From Sphingobacterium sp. R2 (GTDB lineage: Bacteria > Bacteroidota > Bacteroidia > Sphingobacteriales > Sphingobacteriaceae): DNA of 64,000 bases. Both the position numbers and the translations under genes were made by a program. Positions 41,035 through 50,933 of this stretch are shown here, one piece after another. A model generated the notes under the pieces. The model made no database searches and was not told the origin of the DNA. It was given only the letters and a program-made list of their open reading frames with translations. The stretch lies in assembly GCF_040760075.1 (NCBI RefSeq), contig NZ_CP142884.1, positions 3,472,001-3,536,000 on the forward strand. The letters are read 5' to 3'. Position 1 is the first letter of the stretch; the number at the start of each line of letters is the position of its first letter.

Positions 41035-42620
41035 TGCAAGCACATAAAATACCGATTTTCAGATCCTGGGTGTCGGAATGGGGGGCGCGATCTGTCATAT
41101 TTGCCATTCTGATGACCTGCTTATTTAGTTTCGCTTTCTACGGCAGTCCCGTTGCCGCAATGGGATTTTACGGCATACAGCCTACCGATGTACAATATGG
41201 CATGGTCGTTATCTATGGTTCTACCGTAGCATTCCTCGCACTCGACTTCCGGATAGTCAAATATTTTGCGCCGAGAAAATACTTGCTGATTGCCCTGGCC
41301 ATGAATGCATTATGTTCCGTGGTCTGTTTTCATTTTAAAGATTGGACGGTATTTGTTATTTGCCAGTTTTTGCAGGGTATCACCTGCGCATTGATGTCGG
41401 GGATTGTGTTGCAGCTTATTTTTCCGAGATTGCATGCGGTGCGCGCCCGGGTAATTGCTTACAGTCTTCTTTACGGCTGTATACAGATTGCTGTGCCGTT
41501 CTATGCCATCTACAACAGTGTGATGCTCTATTTCTTTGATTTTAACTGGCTATTCTACGGGTTTATTATCATGCTCATGATCCTGGCAGGGGCGGTGTTG
41601 TTAACCATGAACAGTAAAGCCCGGTTTAGCAAAAAGATTCCGCTCTATCAGGTGGATTGGATCGGCTATCTGTTTTACGTATCCTTCATTCTGCTATTGG
41701 GATACATCCTGGTTTATGGACGGCAATTGGGATGGTTGGACAGTCCACGCATTTGGATGCTCAGTTTAAGTGATTTGGTTATTCTTTCGCTCTTTATAAT
41801 CAGAGCATCGAAACTCAAAAGACCCTTGATCAATTTACAGATCTTTAAGGCCAAGAATTTCGTGTCGGGAGTATTCCTACTAATTACATTCTACCTATTC
41901 AAAGGAAGCACCGGGCTTGCTTATGGTTACGTGGAGGTGATTTTAGGCAATGATCCATTGAGCACCATTCCGATATGGACAGCTGTCATAGTGGGTACCA
42001 CGCTGAGTATGTTTGTTACTTCCCGATTTGTCCTGATGGGGTATAATCTGATCCATCTGATTGTTGTTGGCTTTATAATCATGGCGATTTATTATGCCTA
42101 TATGATCTTATTTGTGTCGGTACAGGGAGAGACGGTCGATTTTCTGCTTCCGCTATTGCTATATGGTGTAGCCACAGGCGTGCTATTTGTTCCGATTGTT
42201 TCCTTTACCACATCATCAGCACCGCCGAAAATTGCGATCAATGCCTCGCTTGTTGGGATATTGGCCAGGTTTACAGGTTTTACCTTAAGCTTGGCATTAA
42301 ACAACGAACTGCAATTAATTGCAAAATCCGGAGTTCGGGAGAGGGTGCGGGAGGCACTGACAGAAACCAACCCGCAATTGCCGCTAACGATGCTCGATAT
42401 TCAGAACCAATATCTGCATGCCGGCAGCGATATGTATACCGCAAAAGCAGTATCCACAGGCTATCTTAATCAATTGGTAGGGCATCAAATATTGGTCCGT
42501 GCTACCCGTGATTATTACGACTGGATGCTAGCAGGCGTGCTGATCGTCATCGTTATCTTAGTATTCTTACCCCAAATACAGCGTGTTGCGTTGCGGTTAA
42601 CAAAAGGAAATGTGCCTTAA
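41031..42620 (+). CDS. MFS transporter, EmrB-like (DHA2-type)
   Basis: The 529-residue inner-membrane protein has about fourteen hydrophobic segments, from FAILMTCLFSFAFYGSPVAA at the N-terminus to the terminal VLIVIVILVFLPQIQ. The second half has a long loop before the last segment, as in EmrB-type proteins. Classical motif A is weak, which is common in the Bacteroidota branch. With the adaptor and TolC genes it makes a proton-driven tripartite exporter for drugs or lipophilic acids; the substrate is unknown. The start overlaps the adaptor stop by four bases. Confidence 0.85.
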   Translation: MMQAHKIPIFRSWVSEWGARSVIFAILMTCLFSFAFYGSPVAAMGFYGIQPTDVQYGMVVIYGSTVAFLALDFRIVKYFAPRKYLLIALAMNALCSVVCFHFKDWTVFVICQFLQGITCALMSGIVLQLIFPRLHAVRARVIAYSLLYGCIQIAVPFYAIYNSVMLYFFDFNWLFYGFIIMLMILAGAVLLTMNSKARFSKKIPLYQVDWIGYLFYVSFILLLGYILVYGRQLGWLDSPRIWMLSLSDLVILSLFIIRASKLKRPLINLQIFKAKNFVSGVFLLITFYLFKGSTGLAYGYVEVILGNDPLSTIPIWTAVIVGTTLSMFVTSRFVLMGYNLIHLIVVGFIIMAIYYAYMILFVSVQGETVDFLLPLLLYGVATGVLFVPIVSFTTSSAPPKIAINASLVGILARFTGFTLSLALNNELQLIAKSGVRERVREALTETNPQLPLTMLDIQNQYLHAGSDMYTAKAVSTGYLNQLVGHQILVRATRDYYDWMLAGVLIVIVILVFLPQIQRVALRLTKGNVP

Positions 42621-42723
42621 AGCGGCCTATAAAATCGCAACGGCACTGCCTATTTTTTTATTCAAAAAAATAAACGACATTTATAATTGACGACGATAAC
42701 CTTATAGACTAACAAGTAGACCA

Positions 42724-43596
42724 ATGATATTACGCGAAGTTACACCACTTTCTGATAAAGACTGTTTCATGGTATTTGCCCGAGAGAAGTCTCGCTTTGA
42801 TTTTCCAATTCATGTCCATTCAGAATTTGAGCTCAATTTCATTGAAAATGCTGCTGGCGCACAACGTATCGTAGGAGATAGTATAGAGGAAATCGGAGAC
42901 CTCGAACTTACACTGATCGCCAATGCCAACCTCGAGCACGGTTGGTTTGACCATAAATGCCAGTCCACACATATTTCCGAAATCACCATACAGTTTCAGC
43001 CGGATTTATTGGGTGAAACGCTACTCAACAAAAATCAATTCCGTTCCATCAAACAGTTGGTAGAAAAGGCAGGGTATGGTGTGACGTTCAGTCTGCAAAC
43101 CATTCGAGCGGTACAGGAATCGATCAACAAGCTCGCCTATGAAAAAGATGGCTTCCATTCTGTGGTACGTTTGTATGATATCCTGTTTATTTTATCGCAA
43201 GATGTACACATGCGCGAACTCTGCAGCCGTTCTTTTCACAGCAGTATCGGGCGGCACGATAGCCGACGCGTTGAAAAAGTATTACGCTACCTCTCCAAAA
43301 ATTATCAGCAGGAAGTGTCGCTAGGTGAAGCCGCCGATCTGATCGGGATGACCGCTGTTTCTTTAAGTAGATTTCTAAAACAACGGACCGGCAGAACTTT
43401 TGTCGATACCTTAAACGATATTCGGCTGGGCCACGCCAGCCGGATGCTGGTGGATACAACACACAGCATTGCCGAAATTGCATTATTGTCGGGTTTTAAC
43501 AACCTATCCAATTTCAACCGCACCTTTATGAAAAAGAAAGGAGCAACCCCTACAGACTTCCGGACTAAATACCGCAATTCTAAATTCTATTGGTGA
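42724..43596 (+). CDS. AraC family regulator of the mannan locus
   Basis: The 290-residue protein has an N-terminal cupin-like sensor (FPIHVHSEFELNFIENAAGA) and two C-terminal HTH motifs (VSLGEAADLIGMTAVSLSRF and SIAEIALLSGFNNLSNFNRT) ending KKKGATPTDFR. It lies immediately upstream of and parallel to the SusC gene, so it is the likely activator of the mannan genes. A hybrid two-component or ECF system, the more usual regulators of such loci, is not seen here. The cytoplasmic sensor implies that a sugar or disaccharide inside the cell is the signal. Confidence 0.88.
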   Translation: MILREVTPLSDKDCFMVFAREKSRFDFPIHVHSEFELNFIENAAGAQRIVGDSIEEIGDLELTLIANANLEHGWFDHKCQSTHISEITIQFQPDLLGETLLNKNQFRSIKQLVEKAGYGVTFSLQTIRAVQESINKLAYEKDGFHSVVRLYDILFILSQDVHMRELCSRSFHSSIGRHDSRRVEKVLRYLSKNYQQEVSLGEAADLIGMTAVSLSRFLKQRTGRTFVDTLNDIRLGHASRMLVDTTHSIAEIALLSGFNNLSNFNRTFMKKKGATPTDFRTKYRNSKFYW

Positions 43597-43701
43597 GCCT
43601 ATAGTATACATACGGCTAAAAAAATATAGGTTATACACTCCTTTAAAAAGTCTTAAATGCTATTATTGGTTTAAATAGCATGAGAAGAAGATAAAAAAGT
43701 A

Positions 43702-43733
43702 TTAGCCTTGAGTGCCCATTCTTATTAGTTTTG
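43702..43733 (+). promoter_or_regulatory. Predicted promoter of the mannan SusC operon
   Basis: TTAG (43702-43705), 20 nt, then TAGTTTTG (43726-43733) fit the Bacteroidota -33/-7 pattern with one mismatch in the -33 box. The start of transcription would leave a leader of about 40 nt before ATG 43781. Confidence 0.5.
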
Positions 43734-43780
43734 AAAGTAGTTAAAGCAATTTAAATAACCAATTATAAGGGAACTCAAAA

Positions 43781-46700
43781 ATGATCAAAAAAATCTTTTA
43801 TGCCTGTATGGTTGCTGGCCTTACTCCGATGCTTACTTTTGCCCAAAAACTGCAGCTATCGGGACAGGTAATAAACCAACAGACCAATTTACCGATAGCC
43901 GGAGCAACGGTGCGCAACGGCGCAGGAAAAACTGCGCTGACAGACGAAAAGGGCAATTACCAAATTGAGGTCAGTTTAGGAGACAATCTGTATATATCGT
44001 TTCTGGGTATGGAGACACGCACGGTAAAAGTCACCGCGCGGCAGTCAATCAGGGTATACCTAAATCCCAAATCTGATGTGTTGGACGAGGTGGTCGTTAT
44101 TGGCTATGGAACGATAAAAAAGAGGGACATGTCGGGATCGGTTGGCCAGGTAAAAGCCGATGATATTCTGGCCGGAAACCCGGCGCCAAGTATCAATCAG
44201 GCACTACAGGGACGGATGGCAGGTGTCACAGTCAACCAGAACGATGGGGCTCCAGGTGCTGGTGTATCCATTACCATCCGGGGGACCAACTCCTTTACGA
44301 CCAGTTCGCAGCCGCTTTACATTGTGGATGGCATTCCTTTTGAAACAGGGTCAACACCAGCTAGCTCGGCCAATAGCAATAATATGCAGACTTCAAATGC
44401 ATTAGCCGCCATTAATCCCAATGATATCGCATCGATTGAGGTACTTAAAGATGCCTCAGCTACCGCCATCTATGGATCCAGAGGCGCGAACGGCGTAGTG
44501 ATCATCACCACCAAAAGAGGCGAAAATGGGGTCGACAAGGTCGAGTTTACGTCAAATTTAAGTGTTTCGAAGTTGGGCAAAAAGATCAAAATGCTCGATC
44601 CTTACACCTATGCCAACTACATCAACGAACAGGCCATCAATAGTAAGAAATATGAAGGGCTGAATTATTCCACACTTCCCTATGCCGGAATATGGTCTTA
44701 TCCGCAACAGGGAAGCTTTGACCACGGTACGTATAATCCATCCCCTGAAGATTTTCTGTCACCGGGATTGCGCACAGACGAACATGGAAACACCTCGATG
44801 GTGGAAGGTGCCGACTGGCAGGACGAAATCTATCAAAATGGCTTGCAACAAGAATATAATTTGAGCCTTTCGGGTGGAAGTGATAAAGGATGGCATATGA
44901 TATCGGGTAACTACCTCAATCAGCGGGGTATCATCAAACGGTCAGACTATAAGCGCATTGCGTTTCGCGCTAATGTGGGACGAAAGGTGCGCAGCTGGCT
45001 CGAACTCGGATCAAATATAAACTATTCCAACGGTACAAATAACTTCGCAAAATCGAATGCCTACGATTACGGGATTATACGTTCGGCATTGCTATTCCCG
45101 GTAACGTACGGTCCCAACATGTCTACGATCGAGTCCGATCAGCTCAATTGGCTGGCCTCTAATCCTGGGGTGTATGTCAATACGGCAAAAGATCAGCTCA
45201 AATCAAATATGATATTCACCTCTTCTTATGCCAGTGTAAAGATTTTACCCAATTTGACTTTTCGCCAGAATTTTGGATTTGGCTATACCAACAACAACCG
45301 CAATACCTATTACAACAGAAATACCCAGGAAGGGCGTACACCACGCAATGGAATGGGCGGGCAGAGTGATAACTGGTATCAAAATTTGACGGCCGAATCG
45401 ATCTTAACCTACGATAAAACCTTCAAACAGGACCATAATCTAAACGCTGTCGCCGGTTTTACCTATGAACGGGCAGACTATGGTGGCAAATCCATGAGCG
45501 CCACCAATTTTCCGAATGATATTACAGGAGAATTTAATATGCAAACAGCATTAAATCCGGAGGCGCTCATCAGTAATCGTGGACAGACAGCAATGGTTTC
45601 GTTATTGGGACGCGCAAACTATTCGTATAAGGGTAAGTATATCGCTACAGCTTCCATAAGACGGGATGGCTCCAGCCGCCTAACTGTAGGGCAGCAATTT
45701 TCAAACTTTCTGTCTGGAGCATTGGCGTGGCGCATGTCCGACGAACAGTTTATAAAAGACCTGAATTTTTTCAATGACCTCAAGTTGCGGGTAAGCTATG
45801 GGCAGACCGGTAATCAAGGCGTAAATGCATATCAAACAAAAGCGGTGTTGGGAGTGGCCAATTACCCCATCAATGGAAGTCTCAACAGTGGTTTTGCTGA
45901 AGTGGACTGGCGCGGTGCGCTCAATCCCAACCTGAAGTGGGAAGTAACGGATCAATTTAATGCTGGGGTAGACATGGCTTTTTTAAATAACCGGATTCAA
46001 TTGACAGTGGATGCTTACTACAAAAAGACAAACGGTCTGCTGCAGAATATTCCAATCGGCAGCGATGTTGGTTTTAAGAATATGTGGATAAATTCAACTG
46101 GCAATGTCACCAATAAAGGGCTCGAGATAACAGGTAAATTTGCAGCGATAAATCGTGATCACTTCAAATGGAATATTGATGCCAATATTTCCTTCAATCG
46201 CAATGAAGTACACGGGTTGAATGCAGACGCCTTTTCGGACAGGCTGTGGTACAATGCAGACAACATCTTCTTGCAGCGCAATGGCTATCCGATCGGAACA
46301 ATATTTGGCTACGTGGAAGACGGATTTTATGACAATGAGGCAGAGGTGCGAGCAGAAAAAGTGTATGCCAATGAAAGTAACGGTCTGGTAACGTCCAAAA
46401 TTGGAGAAATCAAATACCGCGACCTGAATGGCGACGGCGAAATTACGACTGCAGACCGCACGGTCATTGGCAATGTCAATCCCGATTTTGTTTTTGGAGT
46501 GACCAATAACTTGAAGTATAAGAATTTTACGCTGGGCATCTTCCTGCAGGGATCTGTAGGGAACGATATTTTGAATGCCAACCTGATGGATATGAAAATG
46601 GGAAATATTGGCAATATTCCCCAAAAGCTATACGATAGCCGATGGACAGCTGAAAATCCACAGGATGCGCGCTGGCCAAAGGCGGTGGCGGGCTATACAC

Positions 46701-46972
46701 GGACCATGTTGACCTCCAACAGGTACGTCGAAAATGGTTCTTACTTGCGCCTCAAAAATGTCAATGTCGGATACACGTTCAATAATCCTTTCAAAGGTCT
46801 CAACGCGCTTTATATCTATGCGAGTGCGACCAATCTCCTTACGATTACAAAATACAGCTGGTTTGATCCGGATGTGAACGCTTTCGCAGGCGACCCTTCA
46901 CGAAAAGGGGTAGATATCTATTCGTATCCGACGAGTAGAAATTTTTCGCTGGGCTTAAAAGCTGATTTTTAA
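43781..46972 (+). CDS. SusC/RagA family TonB-linked outer-membrane protein (mannan locus)
   Basis: The 1063-residue transporter has a signal peptide (MIKKIFYACMVAGLTPMLTF), a carboxypeptidase-regulatory-like domain (LQLSGQVINQQTNLPIAGAT), the SusC hinge (LDEVVVIGYGTIKKRDMSGS), a plug (EVLKDASATAIYGSRGANGV) and a barrel ending NFSLGLKADF. It imports oligosaccharides held by the SusD partner, driven by TonB. It begins an operon of nine same-strand genes and is followed 15 nt later by SusD. Confidence 0.94.
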   Translation: MIKKIFYACMVAGLTPMLTFAQKLQLSGQVINQQTNLPIAGATVRNGAGKTALTDEKGNYQIEVSLGDNLYISFLGMETRTVKVTARQSIRVYLNPKSDVLDEVVVIGYGTIKKRDMSGSVGQVKADDILAGNPAPSINQALQGRMAGVTVNQNDGAPGAGVSITIRGTNSFTTSSQPLYIVDGIPFETGSTPASSANSNNMQTSNALAAINPNDIASIEVLKDASATAIYGSRGANGVVIITTKRGENGVDKVEFTSNLSVSKLGKKIKMLDPYTYANYINEQAINSKKYEGLNYSTLPYAGIWSYPQQGSFDHGTYNPSPEDFLSPGLRTDEHGNTSMVEGADWQDEIYQNGLQQEYNLSLSGGSDKGWHMISGNYLNQRGIIKRSDYKRIAFRANVGRKVRSWLELGSNINYSNGTNNFAKSNAYDYGIIRSALLFPVTYGPNMSTIESDQLNWLASNPGVYVNTAKDQLKSNMIFTSSYASVKILPNLTFRQNFGFGYTNNNRNTYYNRNTQEGRTPRNGMGGQSDNWYQNLTAESILTYDKTFKQDHNLNAVAGFTYERADYGGKSMSATNFPNDITGEFNMQTALNPEALISNRGQTAMVSLLGRANYSYKGKYIATASIRRDGSSRLTVGQQFSNFLSGALAWRMSDEQFIKDLNFFNDLKLRVSYGQTGNQGVNAYQTKAVLGVANYPINGSLNSGFAEVDWRGALNPNLKWEVTDQFNAGVDMAFLNNRIQLTVDAYYKKTNGLLQNIPIGSDVGFKNMWINSTGNVTNKGLEITGKFAAINRDHFKWNIDANISFNRNEVHGLNADAFSDRLWYNADNIFLQRNGYPIGTIFGYVEDGFYDNEAEVRAEKVYANESNGLVTSKIGEIKYRDLNGDGEITTADRTVIGNVNPDFVFGVTNNLKYKNFTLGIFLQGSVGNDILNANLMDMKMGNIGNIPQKLYDSRWTAENPQDARWPKAVAGYTRTMLTSNRYVENGSYLRLKNVNVGYTFNNPFKGLNALYIYASATNLLTITKYSWFDPDVNAFAGDPSRKGVDIYSYPTSRNFSLGLKADF

Positions 46973-46987
46973 TATTCCTAAACGCTG

Positions 46988-48766
46988 ATGACTATGTTGA
47001 CAAAAAAAAATAAAACCTATATAACGTATGCTTTACTGGCCCTATTGGGATTGCCGGTTATCGGGGGCTGCGCAAAAATGATTGAGGAGAAAAAATTTGA
47101 TTTTATCGAACCAGAAAGTATTCCTGATTCTGAAACAGGGGCGGATCAGTGGGTAGCGGGTACCTACAGCAAGCTCTTAGATGATATGTTTCGCTGGAAC
47201 GTTTTCCCTCCGGCACTCGAGTTTGATTGTGACTACATGTCGGGACCCGATTGGTCGTTCGGCAATTTGGGCGCGGGCAATTTCCAGAATAATGATTATA
47301 CCAAAATGACTTGGGAAGGACCCTATAATCTCATTCACCGCGCCAACCTGGCGATCGAAAATATTACCCCGATGAAGACGCTGTCGGAACCAGTAAAAAA
47401 TAATGCAATCGGACAATTGAATTTCCTAAAAGCGTATGCCTATTTTCTGTTGGTACGTGCTTTTGGTGAAGTGCCCATTCACACGATCACCGTCAATGCT
47501 GGTGGGGATATCAATCAACCGCGTCAGCCAATACCGACTGTGTATGCACATATCATTGACTTGCTCACCCAGGCCGAGACCATGATGTACAAAAATACAG
47601 ATGCCGGTTTTCAGCCGGGGCGGGCCTCTGCTGGCGCTGCAGCATCGCTATTGGCAAAGGTATATGTGACAATGGGATCGGGTGCCTTGGCGACAGGTAA
47701 TGTAAATGTCCGGGGCGGAGTTCCCTTCACCATGAACGGAACTGAAAAAGTGTTTACCAGCCCGGCGACATTTACAGTGAGCAAGAAACAGCTCGCTGGC
47801 TATGCGAGTTTGAATGCACAAGAATATTTTACCAAAGCGCGTGATAAAGCCCTTGAAGTCATCAACGGAAAGTATGGTGCTTATGCCTTATTGCCTTATG
47901 ACCAGGTGTTTTTGAGAGCCAACCGCAACAGCAGCGAAAATATCTGGACGCTGCAGTCGGTGGCTGGCAATGCAAACTACGGAGTACAATTCTCTGCTGG
48001 CTATACCGGCACTTATAATGCCAAAGGCAACATTGAAACCGGACTATGGTGGGGAATGCGGGACCATTGGTATAAACTTTTTGAAAGCAAAGATTATCGG
48101 ATTGTGCGCGGAGTGATGCATCGATGGATCAGACAGGGTGGCGATGCCAGCTGGGGCGGGGGCTCTTATTACCCCAACAATGAAGAATGGACCCGTAAAG
48201 CAAAGGGATATACCAATTCGAGCGGTACTTTTGTACCCCCAGAGGCTCCGTTTAACGATGGCGCAAATTATAGAAGTGAAAAATCAGCAGACTTCCTAGC
48301 CTATTTAACAAAATATGCGGATGTAAGTGACAATAAAATAGAACGAACAGATGCCGCCTGGTATTTCTTACGTTTTGCCGATGTCCTGCTAATCTATGCC
48401 GAGGCAGCCAATGAGGTCGAAAACAGTGGCGCAGCACGCGCCGCAGCGTTGGCCAAACTGAATCAGGTGCGCGAACGAAGTAATGCCACGCCACATCGCC
48501 TCAGCGGAGATGGCAACATCGATAATCAGGTTGCATTCCGATCGGCAGTATTGGAAGAGCGTGCGATGGAACTTGCCCTCGAGGGAGACCGCCGGTGGGA
48601 TTTGATTCGATGGGGCATTTATCTCGACGTCATGAACAGGATCGGCGGGGTAGATGAAGTTGGCGTACTAAAAAGCAGAACGGATAAACACTTGTTGTAC
48701 CCGATCCCAAATACAGCGGTGGGGATCAATACGAATATTACAACCAATAACCCAGGATGGAATTAA
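46988..48766 (+). CDS. SusD/RagB family glycan-binding lipoprotein (mannan locus)
   Basis: The 592-residue lipoprotein has a signal with lipobox (LLALLGLPVIGGC). SusD signatures are FLKAYAYFLLVRAFGEVPIH at about 140-160 and the C-terminal LEERAMELALEGDRRWDLIR. It sits on the outer face of the outer membrane and delivers glycan fragments to the SusC barrel. It is slightly longer than most SusD proteins. Confidence 0.93.
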   Translation: MTMLTKKNKTYITYALLALLGLPVIGGCAKMIEEKKFDFIEPESIPDSETGADQWVAGTYSKLLDDMFRWNVFPPALEFDCDYMSGPDWSFGNLGAGNFQNNDYTKMTWEGPYNLIHRANLAIENITPMKTLSEPVKNNAIGQLNFLKAYAYFLLVRAFGEVPIHTITVNAGGDINQPRQPIPTVYAHIIDLLTQAETMMYKNTDAGFQPGRASAGAAASLLAKVYVTMGSGALATGNVNVRGGVPFTMNGTEKVFTSPATFTVSKKQLAGYASLNAQEYFTKARDKALEVINGKYGAYALLPYDQVFLRANRNSSENIWTLQSVAGNANYGVQFSAGYTGTYNAKGNIETGLWWGMRDHWYKLFESKDYRIVRGVMHRWIRQGGDASWGGGSYYPNNEEWTRKAKGYTNSSGTFVPPEAPFNDGANYRSEKSADFLAYLTKYADVSDNKIERTDAAWYFLRFADVLLIYAEAANEVENSGAARAAALAKLNQVRERSNATPHRLSGDGNIDNQVAFRSAVLEERAMELALEGDRRWDLIRWGIYLDVMNRIGGVDEVGVLKSRTDKHLLYPIPNTAVGINTNITTNNPGWN

Positions 48767-48786
48767 TCCACTAGTCTTAGTAAATT

Positions 48787-49938
48787 ATGAAAATAAATAA
48801 ATCTACATATTTTAGCTTATCGTTGTTGGCGCTGCTGACAGCGGGAGCTTCTTGTCAGAAAGATATTGTGAAATACGACGATAACTACGACAATCAGCTC
48901 ACTTCAAACGGGGCACCTTCGGTACAGAAGATTTCTACGGCAGCGGATCTCCAAACGGCCATTACAGCTGGCGAACTGACCCAGATGATTGTCTTGCAGG
49001 GAGATAATCTGGCGCAGGTGAAATCAATCCGCTTTAACGATGTGGAAGTTGACTTAAAAACAATCTATGCCGTCCGCTCGCGCATCACATTGGCTGTACC
49101 CCGGGCCGTACCAGCGGTTGTCACGAATAAAATTACGGTAGTAACAGAAAAGGGATCAACCGACTTCCCCTTCGAGGTTAAGATTCCCAACGTCGTAATT
49201 GATGGCTTTTTTAATGAATTTGCGAGCCCGGGAGATACCACTATTGTGTTGGGTAAATATATGGATCTCTACAAATTGAATGAGACGGATGGGCAGTTTA
49301 TGTTTAATAGCACGAGTATCAAACCAGTTAGGGCCACCAGTGATTCGCTGTATTTCGTCGTGCCGGCTGGCGCACCGGAAGGGGCAGTGATGACGCTGTC
49401 CAGCGATTTGATGGAAACACCCAAAAGTATTCGTTACCGCGACAGGGGGCTTCAAATTGTCGATATGAATAGTTTATCGGACTTCATAACAGATGGCACC
49501 GCTACGGGTGATCCCAAACCATTACCTGGTTTTGCCAAATTTATACGTTTCCATCAAAGCTCAGGCGCATGGTCCTGGAATCAATTCTTTTGGTCGGGTT
49601 TTGATATGCAGGATGCGCAGATAGTTGCCAATCCCAAAGATTATGAAGTACATTTTGAAATCAATACAAAAACGACGGCTCCAATTAGCGTGGGTAATTT
49701 TATTATGGATGGCGGACGCAGCCAAATGCGGTGGAATTTAGCAGCAAACGGCTCTTTCAATACCTATGGTAAATGGAAAACGGTACGGCATCCGCTGATC
49801 GAATTTTTTAAAGATGATGGCCAGCCAAATGGATCGTATTTGCAAATGGGCTGGAACAACTTTGTCTTCGTTTTTCAGCCAACTGCTGAAACTAACGACG
49901 ACTTTAGTATCGTTAATATTCGTATTGTTAAAAAATAG
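48787..49938 (+). CDS. Surface glycan-binding lipoprotein (SusE/SGBP-like)
   Basis: The 383-residue protein has a lipoprotein signal (LSLLALLTAGASC). Two IPT/TIG-like beta-sandwich repeats follow (TQMIVLQGDNLAQVKSIRFN and GDTTIVLGKYMDLYKLNETD). A C-terminal domain from about residue 215 (FAKFIRFHQSSGAWSWNQFF) probably carries the glycan-binding aromatics. Proteins of this design follow SusD genes and keep polysaccharide at the cell surface. Gene position fits mannan binding, but ligand specificity is inferred. Confidence 0.85.
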   Translation: MKINKSTYFSLSLLALLTAGASCQKDIVKYDDNYDNQLTSNGAPSVQKISTAADLQTAITAGELTQMIVLQGDNLAQVKSIRFNDVEVDLKTIYAVRSRITLAVPRAVPAVVTNKITVVTEKGSTDFPFEVKIPNVVIDGFFNEFASPGDTTIVLGKYMDLYKLNETDGQFMFNSTSIKPVRATSDSLYFVVPAGAPEGAVMTLSSDLMETPKSIRYRDRGLQIVDMNSLSDFITDGTATGDPKPLPGFAKFIRFHQSSGAWSWNQFFWSGFDMQDAQIVANPKDYEVHFEINTKTTAPISVGNFIMDGGRSQMRWNLAANGSFNTYGKWKTVRHPLIEFFKDDGQPNGSYLQMGWNNFVFVFQPTAETNDDFSIVNIRIVKK

Positions 49939-49946
49939 GAGGCCGG

Positions 49947-50933
49947 TTGAAAAGATATGTTTACCCCATGCTGCTGGTAACTATGTTGCTGGCACTGGCT
50001 TGCCGATCGGCATGGAACAGTCCACAAGCAGATGATAAAACGGTTATTGCCCAACACGGTCAGCTCCGGGTGTCGGGTACAGCGCTACTCGATGCACACG
50101 GCGATACGCTGGCGCTCCATGGCGTAAGCCTGGGCTGGCACAACTGGTGGCCCCGCTTTTATCAGGCGCAGACCATTGACTGGCTTCAAAGAGACTGGAA
50201 TATACAGGTGGTCCGCGCGGCTATTGGTGTAGAGCCTGATCAGGCGTACTTACAAAACCCCGAGGCAGCGCTGAAGCAGTTATATACCGTGGTCGATGCA
50301 GCAATAGCCGCGGGCATATACGTTATTGTTGATTGGCATGCACATCAGCTACATCCGCAAGAAGCCAAGGCCTTCTTTCGCACCGTAGCGCAAAAATATG
50401 GCAGTTATCCAAATGTCATTTATGAGATATTTAACGAACCCACGGAGACAAGCTGGGACGAAATCCAAGCCTATGCAAAGGAAGTAATACCTGTTATTCG
50501 GTCCATAGATCCAGACAATATCATTTTGGTGGGCTGCCCAAACTGGGATCAGGATATCCATCTTGTCGCCGATAACCCCATCCAAGGATTTACTAACCTG
50601 ATGTATACGGTACACTTCTATGCAGGTACACATCAGCAGTTTCTTCGCGACCGTGCCGACTATGCGCTGGCCAAAGGTATTCCAATTTTTGTGTCGGAAT
50701 GTGCGGGGATGAATGCCGATGGTGACGGACCGATAGACCAAAAGGAATGGACAATCTGGAGGGAATGGATGCATCGCCATAAACTCAGCTGGATAGCCTG
50801 GTCTATCGCGGACAAAAATGAAAGCTGCTCCATGATTGCGGATGAACAGGTGCCAGCATATGGCTGGTCGGAAAGCCAGCTCAAACCCTGGGGAAAAATG
50901 GTGCGACAAGATTTAAAGAGAAACAATAAATGA
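49947..50933 (+). CDS. GH5 family glycoside hydrolase (endo-beta-mannanase/glucanase)
   Basis: The TTG at 49947 is preceded by AGGAGG at 49937-49942 and opens a lipoprotein signal (YPMLLVTMLLALACRS), making TTG the likely start. The (beta/alpha)8 barrel shows NWWPRFYQAQTIDWLQRDWN, the acid/base YEIFNEPTE at about residue 160-168, MYTVHFYAGTH, and the nucleophile IFVSECAG at about 247-253. This is the GH5_2-like cellulase/mannanase layout. Within this locus it probably cuts beta-mannan or glucomannan at the cell surface. It overlaps the next gene (ATGA). Confidence 0.88.
   Translation: MKRYVYPMLLVTMLLALACRSAWNSPQADDKTVIAQHGQLRVSGTALLDAHGDTLALHGVSLGWHNWWPRFYQAQTIDWLQRDWNIQVVRAAIGVEPDQAYLQNPEAALKQLYTVVDAAIAAGIYVIVDWHAHQLHPQEAKAFFRTVAQKYGSYPNVIYEIFNEPTETSWDEIQAYAKEVIPVIRSIDPDNIILVGCPNWDQDIHLVADNPIQGFTNLMYTVHFYAGTHQQFLRDRADYALAKGIPIFVSECAGMNADGDGPIDQKEWTIWREWMHRHKLSWIAWSIADKNESCSMIADEQVPAYGWSESQLKPWGKMVRQDLKRNNK

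Noticed and set aside
46094-46624. 176-codon antisense frame in the SusC gene
   Set aside because: Antisense shadow of a complete SusC protein, with no domain of its own.
50349-50909. 186-codon antisense frame in the GH5 gene
   Set aside because: Antisense shadow; the sense frame contains both catalytic glutamate motifs.
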